Assembly: GCA_020629635.1 (NCBI GenBank)
Contig: JAHDCX010000006.1
Coordinates: forward strand, 28,012 to 92,011
Reading direction: 5' to 3'
Length of the DNA: 64,000 nt
DNA from: Acidimicrobiales bacterium
Lineage (GTDB): Bacteria; Actinomycetota; Acidimicrobiia; Acidimicrobiales; SHLQ01
A program made the translations under genes and the position numbers. The notes below the pieces were generated by a model that saw only the letters and a list, made by a program, of their open reading frames with translations, was not told where the DNA came from and did not search any database. Of this stretch, positions 51,942 to 59,501 are shown one piece after another. The first letter of the stretch is position 1. Each line of letters opens with the position of its first letter.

Positions 51942-53111
51942 TCAGCGCTGGTCGAAGACAACTTTGACGCTGCCGCGTTGGCCGGCTTCTGCGGCGTGGC
52001 GGATGGCGTCTCGGTAGCGGTCGAGCGGATATGCGGCCGACACGAGCTTGCCCAGGTCGGCGTCGGCGGCGAGCTCCATCGCCCGCTCGAACGAGGAGAT
52101 GCGCTGACCATCAGGCCAGACGTCGGTGCCGTAGGTGTACGCACCGACCATCTCGGTCTCGCGGTGCCACAGGCCGGTCAGGTCGACCTTCACCTTGCCG
52201 GGCATACCCACCATCAGGACTCGCCCGCGCGGCTTGGTGATGCCGATGGATTGCTCGATCGAACCGGCGTTGCCGATGGCGTCGACCGTGATGTCAGCGC
52301 CACCAGACACGTGGTCGCCGAGCATCGCCGATCCGGTGATTCGGCGGACCGCACGAACGACTTCGCCCGGCGCAACGACGGTGTCGGCGCCAAGCTCGGC
52401 GGCGAAACGCTTCTGGATCGGATATTTGGCGACGGCCACGATCTCGGTGGCGTTGGTGTACCGCCGGAGTGCGGCGATGGTCACGAGCCCCATGGTGCCG
52501 GCGCCGAGGACGACGGCGAGACCGCCGTCGACCAGCCGATCGGCGGCCTTGGCTGCGGCGTGGACACCGCCCGCGGCGGGCTCGAGCATGACCGCGGCTT
52601 CGTCGCTCAGCGAGTCGGGAACGGCATGGAGCTGGCTGCCGTGCGCCACGAGCTCTTCGCCCCAGCCACCACCGGTGTCGGCACAGAAACCCACCTGAAT
52701 GCCGTCACGGATGGTCCCCCCGATGAGATAGCCGTAGTCCTCGCCATCGCCGGGCGCGGCGCCGTCGAAGGCCGGTGCCTGCTCTCGGGCTTCGGGGCCC
52801 AGGACCGGTTCGAGCACGACACGGTCGCCTGCTTCGGTCGTGCCAACCACCTCGTGGCCCGGCACGAAGGGAAAGCTGACGAGTTCGTCGAAGTAGCCCG
52901 ACGAGTGCCCGTCGATCGTGGACAGGTCGGAGCCGCAGATGCCGGTCAGCGCCGGCCGTACTCGTTGCCAGTCGTCACTGGGTAGCGACGGCGGGTCGAT
53001 GTCGGTGAGCGTGAGGGGGCCGACGGCGGCGCCCGTACCGGGCATGATGCGGCTGGCGACGGCCGCAGCGGCATATCGACCTTCACGGCGTTCGAAGAGG
53101 AGGGCTTGCAC
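51942..53111 (-). CDS. Zinc-type medium-chain alcohol dehydrogenase
   Basis: A 389-residue MDR-superfamily dehydrogenase: LTGICGSDLSTIDGHSSG (catalytic-zinc Cys, about residues 56-73), FPFVPGHEVVGTTEAGDRVV, and the cofactor loop VVLGAGTMGLVTIAALRR. The four structural-zinc cysteines of classical alcohol dehydrogenases are not visible. Substrate unknown; threonine or polyol dehydrogenase-like activity is conceivable. GTG start; a CAGACT six bases upstream is a weak leaderless signal. It is divergent from padR. Confidence 0.82.
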   Translation of the reverse strand: MQALLFERREGRYAAAAVASRIMPGTGAAVGPLTLTDIDPPSLPSDDWQRVRPALTGICGSDLSTIDGHSSGYFDELVSFPFVPGHEVVGTTEAGDRVVLEPVLGPEAREQAPAFDGAAPGDGEDYGYLIGGTIRDGIQVGFCADTGGGWGEELVAHGSQLHAVPDSLSDEAAVMLEPAAGGVHAAAKAADRLVDGGLAVVLGAGTMGLVTIAALRRYTNATEIVAVAKYPIQKRFAAELGADTVVAPGEVVRAVRRITGSAMLGDHVSGGADITVDAIGNAGSIEQSIGITKPRGRVLMVGMPGKVKVDLTGLWHRETEMVGAYTYGTDVWPDGQRISSFERAMELAADADLGKLVSAAYPLDRYRDAIRHAAEAGQRGSVKVVFDQR

Positions 53112-53203
53112 GGCTCAAGTCTGCCCGGAGTCGGGGTTCGGCTCAATCCGGTGCGTCGGGCAGACGTGGGCCGACGAATGCCTGCCACCGGACGGCGAAG
53201 CTT

Positions 53204-53233
53204 GACTACTATATAAGAAGTTATATAGTAGTC
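53204..53233. promoter_or_regulatory. PadR operator over the padR promoter
   Basis: GACTACTATATAA (53204-53216) is repeated inverted without mismatch at 53221-53233 around GAAG. This AT-rich 30-bp palindrome ends two bases before the padR ATG and covers the TATAGT -10 (53224-53229), so repressor binding would block transcription start directly. Confidence 0.8.
53224..53229 (+). promoter_or_regulatory. -10 hexamer of the leaderless padR promoter
   Basis: TATAGT ends six bases before the ATG at 53236. The palindrome leaves no room for a Shine-Dalgarno, which makes a leaderless mRNA the simplest reading. Confidence 0.6.
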
Positions 53234-53235
53234 TC

Positions 53236-53769
53236 ATGTCCTTGCCCCACATCCTTCTCGGGCTGCTCGAGAGGCCGCAGTCCGGCTACGACCTGCGACG
53301 GGCCTTCGAAGGCGGCGCAGCGCACTACTGGAGTGCTGAGCTCAGTCAGATCTATCCCGCGCTGAAAAAGCTCGAGGCAGCAGGCCACGTGACGGCGACC
53401 GAAGTCGTCTCGCAGAAGGGCCCGTCTCGCAAGGTCTACGAACGCACGGACAGCGGACGCAACGAGCTTGTCGCATGGATCCGGACGGGCCCCGCTGAGT
53501 CGGCATCCCGCTTGGCGTACGTAGGCCAGATCGAGTTCGCCCATGTGGTCGGCGACCTCGCGGTGACGACACGGCTGATCGACACCTTGGAGGTCTCGTT
53601 CCAGTCGCTCCACGATCTCCTTGTCGATGTCGAGGCCGAGCTTCGGGAACAGACACGAACCCCCCGGGTCCTGCACGAACTCATTGCGGTGCAGCTCGGC
53701 GTGGCGACGCTGCGAGCGCGACTCGACTGGTGCGAGGACGCCCGCGAACTACTGAAACGGGCGTCATGA
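53236..53769 (+). CDS. PadR-family transcriptional regulator
   Basis: A 177-residue PadR-type repressor: winged helix with ILLGLLERPQSGYDLRRAF (residues 6-24) and AELSQIYPALKKLEAAGHVTATEVVSQKGPSRKVYERTDSGRNEL, then a helical Vir-type C-terminal dimerisation domain. It sits directly behind a perfect 30-bp palindrome and probably represses itself and the membrane protein gene that overlaps its stop. The ABC exporter further down has a separate promoter. Ligand unknown. Confidence 0.92.
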   Translation: MSLPHILLGLLERPQSGYDLRRAFEGGAAHYWSAELSQIYPALKKLEAAGHVTATEVVSQKGPSRKVYERTDSGRNELVAWIRTGPAESASRLAYVGQIEFAHVVGDLAVTTRLIDTLEVSFQSLHDLLVDVEAELREQTRTPRVLHELIAVQLGVATLRARLDWCEDARELLKRAS

Positions 53770-54512
53770 GCCTGCATGAGACCCTTCTGCTCGCACACAT
53801 CTCGGTCGGGACCGTGGCCCTCATATCCGGGATCGTTGCGGCGTCTACGCGCAAAGGCGGCCGTCCACACCGTCAGGTCGGACGAGTCTTCGTGATCGCC
53901 GGATGGGGCGTCGTCGTCACGGCGCTGATCTCGACGGCATGGGCGCTCATTGGGATCGACTCGTTCATCGGCAACGACTTGGCGTCGGAGTCCGACCCCG
54001 ATCGGGTCCGGGCACTCGTCCGGTTGTTCGTCGGCGTCCTCGGTGGGCTCGGGCTCTTGGCCGCTGGAGATCTCGCAGTCGGCACGTCGACGATTGGATT
54101 CGGCGTGCTGCCTCGGGTCGGTCGCCAGGCCCTCGCCTGGGCGACCACCGTCGCCGGGGTACTACTGGTCGCTGCGGGGATATGGGCGCTCTCGGGTGTC
54201 GTCGGCTCGCTCGGATGGTTCGGCATCGGCGTGGGTTCAATCGCCATTGGAGAGGGCTGGGGGTCTCGTGATGGGGTGACAACGTTCCGGACCCTCGAAG
54301 CGCACATCCGAGGCATGCTCGGCGCGCTGACCGCGTTCGCGGCAGCGTTCTCGATATTCGGCTTCGGTCGATTCGTGTCGTTCAACCTGGTCGAAGGAGA
54401 CCCACTCGGCATCATCCCGGTCGTGGTCGTTGCCGTTGGTGGCTGGGCTCTGACCCGCTGGTGGATCGGGAGGCTCGACTCACTGCCCGATACGGGGATG
54501 CCCAACGCATAG
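53766..54512 (+). CDS. Polytopic membrane protein (DUF2306-like)
   Basis: A 248-residue protein with about seven membrane segments. The start MSLHETLLLAHISVGTVALISGIVAASTRKGGRPHRQVGRVFV resembles DUF2306-type proteins, whose GxxHRxxGR motif lies after the second segment. Function unknown. The ATG overlaps the padR stop (ATGA), so PadR probably controls it. It ends 21 bases before the ABC ATPase gene. Confidence 0.75.
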   Translation: MSLHETLLLAHISVGTVALISGIVAASTRKGGRPHRQVGRVFVIAGWGVVVTALISTAWALIGIDSFIGNDLASESDPDRVRALVRLFVGVLGGLGLLAAGDLAVGTSTIGFGVLPRVGRQALAWATTVAGVLLVAAGIWALSGVVGSLGWFGIGVGSIAIGEGWGSRDGVTTFRTLEAHIRGMLGALTAFAAAFSIFGFGRFVSFNLVEGDPLGIIPVVVVAVGGWALTRWWIGRLDSLPDTGMPNA

Positions 54513-54519
54513 ATCGAAC

Positions 54520-54525
54520 TATCGT
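54520..54525 (+). promoter_or_regulatory. -10 hexamer of the leaderless ABC ATPase promoter
   Basis: TATCGT ends eight bases before the ATG at 54534; no ribosome site is present in between. Confidence 0.45.
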
Positions 54526-54533
54526 CACGGTCC

Positions 54534-55331
54534 ATGAGCATCGAGTGGGCGGTCCAGGTGCAGGGGCTGCACAAGTGCTTCGGCGACAAACACGCCGTTG
54601 CGGGTGTCGATCTTGCCGTACCCGCCGGAACGTTCTACGGGCTCCTCGGACCGAACGGCGCGGGCAAGAGCACCACGTTGTCGATGATCACGGGGCTACT
54701 CCGCCCCGACGCGGGCTCGGTCATGGTGAGCGGAATGGACGTATGGGCCGACCCGGTCGCTGTCAAAGCCTCGATCGGTGTGGTACCCGAGACGCTCCTG
54801 TTGTTCGAGCGACTCTCCGGCCGAGAGCTTCTCGACTACGTCGGACGTCTTCGTCGTCTCGATCGCAACACTGTGACCGAACGACGCGAACAGTTGCTCG
54901 ATGTGCTTGGTCTCACCGACGAAGCCGACAAGCTCGTGGCTGATTTCAGTCAGGGCATGCGCAAAAAGATCTCGCTCGCTGCGGCGTTGCTTCACGCGCC
55001 TCGCGTGCTGTTCCTCGACGAGCCATTCGAATCCGTCGATCCGATCTCTGTCCGCCACATTCGCACCCTGCTCGACACCCTCGTGCATGGCGGAGCGACC
55101 ATCATCTTCTCGAGCCACGTGATGGCGACGGTGCAGTCGCTGTGTGACCACGTCACGATCCTCGATCACGGACTGGTGGTGGCGAGCGGGACGATGGCGG
55201 CGGTGTGCGGAGACGGATCGCTCGAAGATGCGTTCGCAACGGCGGTCGGAGCGGAGAATCTCGACGCCGCGAGCCTCTCGTGGTTGGCGGGTCAGCGAGC
55301 GATCGAGGTCGAGGCCGATGCCCACGACTGA
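54534..55331 (+). CDS. ABC transporter ATP-binding protein
   Basis: A 265-residue ATPase. Walker A GLLGPNGAGKSTTLSM (about residues 36-51), signature FSQGMRKKISLAAALLHAP (a variant of LSGGQ), Walker B VLFLDEPFESVD and switch His in SSHVMATVQSL. Most like ABC-2/exporter-type ATPases. The permease start lies inside its last codons (14-base overlap), so the two form one exporter. Confidence 0.92.
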   Translation: MSIEWAVQVQGLHKCFGDKHAVAGVDLAVPAGTFYGLLGPNGAGKSTTLSMITGLLRPDAGSVMVSGMDVWADPVAVKASIGVVPETLLLFERLSGRELLDYVGRLRRLDRNTVTERREQLLDVLGLTDEADKLVADFSQGMRKKISLAAALLHAPRVLFLDEPFESVDPISVRHIRTLLDTLVHGGATIIFSSHVMATVQSLCDHVTILDHGLVVASGTMAAVCGDGSLEDAFATAVGAENLDAASLSWLAGQRAIEVEADAHD

Positions 55332-56898
55332 GCTCACCCGTCTCGTCGTCGGCCTGAAGCTGCGCCTCCTCGCATCGGGCTCCGGGCTTCAGACGTCGCT
55401 GCGGATGCTCGCTTATGCCGTCGCATTGCTTGTCGGCAGTGGAGTCGCGGCCGCAGTGATCCTGCGGGCGGACCGCACCAATGCGTCTGACGAGCTCATG
55501 TTCTGGCTCACGGTTCTCGCACTGGGCTGGTTGGTCACTCCGTTGCTCCTCGGAGGAGGCGAAGCAACGCTCACCGTCGATCGCTTCTCACTCTTCCCAA
55601 TCACGGTCCGACAGCTCAACGTGGCGATGGTTGGTGCGTCGCTCATCGGTGCGCCGGTCCTCGGGACCGCAATCGTCCTCGGAGCGATCCTGGGCCGGGC
55701 GACCGACGCAGTCTCGGCGGTCGTCCTCGCGTGTTGCGCGCTGGTCATGTTGACGACAGTCGTCGTCGGGAGTCGACTCGGGATCGCGTTGATGTCGGCC
55801 GGGCTCCGCGGCCGAAAGGCTCGAGATGGCGCGGCACTCATCGTTGCCGTGATCGCGATGCTTGCGGGCTTGGCATTCCAACTCGGCTTCTTCATCGTGG
55901 AGTGGCTCACGCCCGGTCGGCTCGAAGCCGCCAGATCGGTCCTCCGTTGGTTGCCGTTCGGGTGGACACCCGAGGCAGCAGGTCGGGCCAGCGATGGGCA
56001 GGTTGTCTCGGCATTGCCCTTCTTGGGCGCAGGGACCGTTTGGCTCGGGGCAGTGTTCGAGCTGTGGAGACGAACGACCGATCGGTTGTTCACGGGCGCG
56101 GCGACCGCAGCGGCGATCGTGATCGACCGCCGTTCGAGAATCGAGGGCGTGATCGCATCCGTTGCGCCGCCTGCCGTCGAGGCGTCGTGGATGCGTGCGC
56201 TGCGCCAGATCCGACGAGACCCACGAGAGCTCGCGCAGTTTGCCGGGTTCATGCCGCTCATCGTGATCATGGCGCTGCCATCACTGGACCTCATCCGCCA
56301 GGGCGACCCTCGAATCGTGCTTGCCTCGTCGATGCTTGGTCTGATCGTGGCGTTCACGTCGATGAACATGTTTGGGATGGACGGTCCGTCCTTCGCTGTT
56401 GACGCGCTGGCCTCTGGTGATCTCACGCCAGTCGTCCTCGGCAAGGCGCTGGCCCGTGCGACGCTCGGGATCGTGCCGGTCGTCGTCGGTGCCGCGGGCC
56501 TGGCGGCGTACACCGGTGGGTGGCACTTCGTTATCCCCAGCGTGCTGATCGCGACGACGGCGCTCCTCGCGGCGCTCGCCGTCTCCGTGTACGTGACGGT
56601 GCGGTATCCCTTTGTCGTCCCGGAAAAGACGATGTCGATTGGCATGCAAGGCAACCAGGGGTGTCTGCCCGGGTTGATGAGCATGATTGGGCTGTTCGTG
56701 GCGCTGGTTATCTCGGCGCCGGGTGTTGCAGCGACAACTGCAGCTTCAACTCTGGTCTCTGCGCTTCTCGGCACCCTCGTCGGCGTGGTCAGCGTGGCAT
56801 ACACGTTGTGGATCTTCGTGTACGTCGTGAAGACGAGCGGTCGTTGGGCCTCGTTGCACGTCCCGGAGATGGTCGAAGCCCTGTCATTTCGTAGCTGA
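55318..56898 (+). CDS. ABC exporter membrane protein
   Basis: A 526-residue protein with about twelve hydrophobic segments in two halves, joined by a cytoplasmic region containing WMRALRQIRRDPRELAQFAGFMPL (about residues 285-308). It pairs with the overlapping ATPase gene. No family motif that tells the substrate; the layout resembles actinobacterial ABC-2-like exporters. No start codon further upstream is more convincing than the ATG at 55318. Confidence 0.85.
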   Translation: MPTTELTRLVVGLKLRLLASGSGLQTSLRMLAYAVALLVGSGVAAAVILRADRTNASDELMFWLTVLALGWLVTPLLLGGGEATLTVDRFSLFPITVRQLNVAMVGASLIGAPVLGTAIVLGAILGRATDAVSAVVLACCALVMLTTVVVGSRLGIALMSAGLRGRKARDGAALIVAVIAMLAGLAFQLGFFIVEWLTPGRLEAARSVLRWLPFGWTPEAAGRASDGQVVSALPFLGAGTVWLGAVFELWRRTTDRLFTGAATAAAIVIDRRSRIEGVIASVAPPAVEASWMRALRQIRRDPRELAQFAGFMPLIVIMALPSLDLIRQGDPRIVLASSMLGLIVAFTSMNMFGMDGPSFAVDALASGDLTPVVLGKALARATLGIVPVVVGAAGLAAYTGGWHFVIPSVLIATTALLAALAVSVYVTVRYPFVVPEKTMSIGMQGNQGCLPGLMSMIGLFVALVISAPGVAATTAASTLVSALLGTLVGVVSVAYTLWIFVYVVKTSGRWASLHVPEMVEALSFRS

Positions 56899-56939
56899 GC
56901 AGGACGTCGCCGATGCTGGCCCTCAGCGGTGGTCGTCGG

Positions 56940-56945
56940 TACTCT
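56940..56945 (+). promoter_or_regulatory. Candidate -10 element of serA
   Basis: TACTCT in the 116-base gap before serA would give a leader of about 60 bases ending in the GGAGAGGACC ribosome site. No -35 recognised. Confidence 0.3.
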
Positions 56946-57014
56946 GCTCCTCCGTAACCCGCCCCGCACTGGTCCCGGTCGCCGCTCACGCCGCCACCGG
57001 CACCGGAGAGGACC

Positions 57015-58232
57015 ATGATGAGAATTCTCTGCGCCGACGCGCTCGCCGACGAACTGCTCGACCCGCTCCGAGCCCAGGGGCACGACGTGCTCGTCGAACC
57101 CGACCTCGGTGCCGACGACCTGCCAGACCGACTCGCTGGCGGAGGAGTGGACGTTCTCGTCGTCCGCAGCACGAAGGTGAGCTCCGAGGCGATCGCGGCA
57201 GCCCCCGAACTCGGGCTCGTTGTGCGAGCCGGTGCCGGAACCGACAACGTCGACAAAGAGGCGGCTTCGGCCAAGGGTGTGTACGTGGCGAATGTTCCGG
57301 GCCGCAATGCGGTGGCCGTCGCCGAACTCACGATGGCGCTGCTGCTTGCGATCGATCGTCATGTGGCCGACGGTGTCGCCGACCTCCGGGCCGGCGAGTG
57401 GAACAAGGGCCGATACTCGAAAGCCGACGGGATCTACGGCAAATCCATGGCGATCCTCGGCGTGGGCGACATCGGCCTTGCGGTGGCCGAACGCGCTCGA
57501 GCCTTCGGGATCGACGTGATCGCCCAGCGCAAGCCGGGGCGTAGCGACGCCGCACTTCAGCGCATTCGCTCAGCGGGAGTTCGGCTCGTCGACACCGTCG
57601 ACGAGATGCTGGCAACGGCCGACATCGTCAGCGTCCACGTACCGAAGGCCGCCGAGACGATCGGCATGTGCGACGCCGACTTCTTCTCGAAGATGAAGTC
57701 AGACGCGATCTTCCTCAACACGTCGAGAGGCGACGTCGTCGACCAGTCCGCGCTGCTGGCTGCGCTCGATGGTGGCCTCCGAGCAGGACTCGACGTGTAT
57801 CCCGGTGAACCGTCAACCAAGAGTGGCGAATGGGAGAGTCCGCTCGCCGCGCATCCCAACGTCGTTGGTTCGCACCACATCGGGGCGTCCACCGCGCAGG
57901 CGCAGCGGGCTGTTGCCGAGGGCACCGTCGCAGTGATCGAGCGATACCTCGCCGGGGAGATCACGAACTGCGTGAACCTCGTCGACGAGCAGCTCGGTTC
58001 GGCCGTGCTCGTCGTACGACATCTCGACAAGGTGGGCGTACTCGCAAAGGTCTTCGAGTCCCTGCGCCGGAGCGGGATCAACGTCTTGCAGATGGAGAAC
58101 CAGCTCTTCGTTGGGTCTGTCGCGGCAGTGGCGACGATCAACATTGCCGCTCCTGCCACCGAGGAAACCATCGCCATGATCGGCGGTGACGACGACGTCC
58201 TCGCGGTCTCCCAGACGGTTCGGGAGGTCTGA
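57015..58232 (+). CDS. serA: D-3-phosphoglycerate dehydrogenase SerA
   Basis: A 405-residue NAD-dependent dehydrogenase that opens serine synthesis. NAD loop ILGVGDIGLAVAERARAFG (about residues 147-165), catalytic Arg in NTSRGDVVD, Glu in LDVYPGEP and His in GSHHIGAST (near 290), then a C-terminal ACT domain (VVRHLDKVGVLAKVFESLRRSGINV) that usually senses serine. It lacks the extra intervening domain of mycobacterial SerA. The DUF1015 gene starts in its stop codon. Confidence 0.93.
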   Translation: MMRILCADALADELLDPLRAQGHDVLVEPDLGADDLPDRLAGGGVDVLVVRSTKVSSEAIAAAPELGLVVRAGAGTDNVDKEAASAKGVYVANVPGRNAVAVAELTMALLLAIDRHVADGVADLRAGEWNKGRYSKADGIYGKSMAILGVGDIGLAVAERARAFGIDVIAQRKPGRSDAALQRIRSAGVRLVDTVDEMLATADIVSVHVPKAAETIGMCDADFFSKMKSDAIFLNTSRGDVVDQSALLAALDGGLRAGLDVYPGEPSTKSGEWESPLAAHPNVVGSHHIGASTAQAQRAVAEGTVAVIERYLAGEITNCVNLVDEQLGSAVLVVRHLDKVGVLAKVFESLRRSGINVLQMENQLFVGSVAAVATINIAAPATEETIAMIGGDDDVLAVSQTVREV

Positions 58233-59434
58233 TGGTCGGGCTCGCAGCTTTTGACGGCGCACACATCCGGGCCGACTTCGTCCGCCGGGTCCCGGCGCCC
58301 GCGTTCGACTCGATGTCGGGCGCCGAACGCACGGAGTATTTGGCGACGCACCCAGAGAGCTACACGCTCGTCACCCGGTCCCCAGGCGACGGAGGCCCAG
58401 AGGACGACGCCGACCCCCAACGGCTCATCGATCTCGGCGGTGCAGCCCTCGATCGCATCGTCGAATCCGGTGCCTTCAGACCCTCAGATGGACCCGTCAT
58501 GTACTTGTACCGCATGCAGCTCGATGGGCATCGCCAACTCGGCGTGGTGTCGCTCGTGGCGGTCGATGACTACTTGCAGGGACGCGTCAAGCGGCACGAA
58601 CGGGTCAGCAGCGAACGTGCACGTCATCTGTCGAACCACTTCGAGCAGCTGGGCGCGCAATCGAGCCCCATCGCACTGGGCTACCGGGCGATGCCGTCCG
58701 TGCGCGCGCACCTCGATGAGATGCTCGAGCGACTCCAGCCGGTTGTCGACTTCGTGTCGGGCGACGGGCTCGAACAAACGGTGTGGGTCGTCGACGACCC
58801 GAACGATCACGAGCGCCTGTCCGCGGCTTTCGCCGACACCGAGCTGTACATCATGGATGGACACCATCGTGCTGCTGCCGCCGGCCAGCTCCGCGAGCGG
58901 GCCGAAGGGCCGGCAGCGGACTGGATGTTGGGCGTGCTCTTCGCTGATGACCGGATCAACATCGAGCCCTTCCACCGTCGGGTTCGTCTCGCCCCAGATG
59001 ATGATCCGTCCGAGGTCGCAAGTCGGCTCCATGATGCGCTGGATCTTCGTGAGGACCCGAGCATGGCCACTGAGCTGCCAGACGGGCTCGGGGAGGTCGG
59101 CGTCCACCTTGGAGGCAGGTGGTACCGCGGCACCTTGCCGCCACCCAGCGGGGATGTACTGTCCGGAGTTGACCCGGTTCGTCTCCAGCGGACCGTGATC
59201 GGTCCTTTGCTCGGTGTCGACCCCGAGCACGGGGCGGACCGCATTGGGTACTTTCTCGATTCGGCCGATCGCGTGGCACTGGCGAGCGCTTCCCCAGATG
59301 AGGTGCTGTTTGTCCTGTGCCCGGTCGAACCTCGTCAGGTGTTCGAGGTCGCCGATGCGGGCCTCGACATGCCGCCCAAGTCGACCTACGTGATGCCCAA
59401 GCCTCGCTCAGGTGTGTTCTTGCGCCGCTTCTGA
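58232..59434 (+). CDS. DUF1015 family protein
   Basis: A 400-residue DUF1015 protein of unknown function. Family marks visible are SYTLVTRSPG, MYLYRMQLDGH, the central YIMDGHHRAAAAGQL (about residues 205-219), FHRRVRL and the C-terminal MPPKSTYVMPKPRSGVFLRRF, close to the family's usual STYFxPKxxxGLV ending. The ATG overlaps the serA stop, which suggests a shared role around serine metabolism. Its 3' end borders palindromic element C. Confidence 0.88.
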   Translation: MVGLAAFDGAHIRADFVRRVPAPAFDSMSGAERTEYLATHPESYTLVTRSPGDGGPEDDADPQRLIDLGGAALDRIVESGAFRPSDGPVMYLYRMQLDGHRQLGVVSLVAVDDYLQGRVKRHERVSSERARHLSNHFEQLGAQSSPIALGYRAMPSVRAHLDEMLERLQPVVDFVSGDGLEQTVWVVDDPNDHERLSAAFADTELYIMDGHHRAAAAGQLRERAEGPAADWMLGVLFADDRINIEPFHRRVRLAPDDDPSEVASRLHDALDLREDPSMATELPDGLGEVGVHLGGRWYRGTLPPPSGDVLSGVDPVRLQRTVIGPLLGVDPEHGADRIGYFLDSADRVALASASPDEVLFVLCPVEPRQVFEVADAGLDMPPKSTYVMPKPRSGVFLRRF

Positions 59435-59447
59435 CGGCCGCCAAATG

Positions 59448-59501
59448 GGGGTCAAGTCTCAACAAGTAACAGGCGCCTGTTACTTGTTGAGACTTGACCC
59501 C
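59448..59501. repeat. Palindromic element C (GGGGTCAAGTCT family)
   Basis: A perfect 54-bp palindrome, 27-bp arms meeting at GGCGCC with no spacer (59448-59474 and 59475-59501). It lies in the junction of the convergent DUF1015 and pabB genes and contributes the last seven codons and TAA stop of pabB. Confidence 0.92.
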
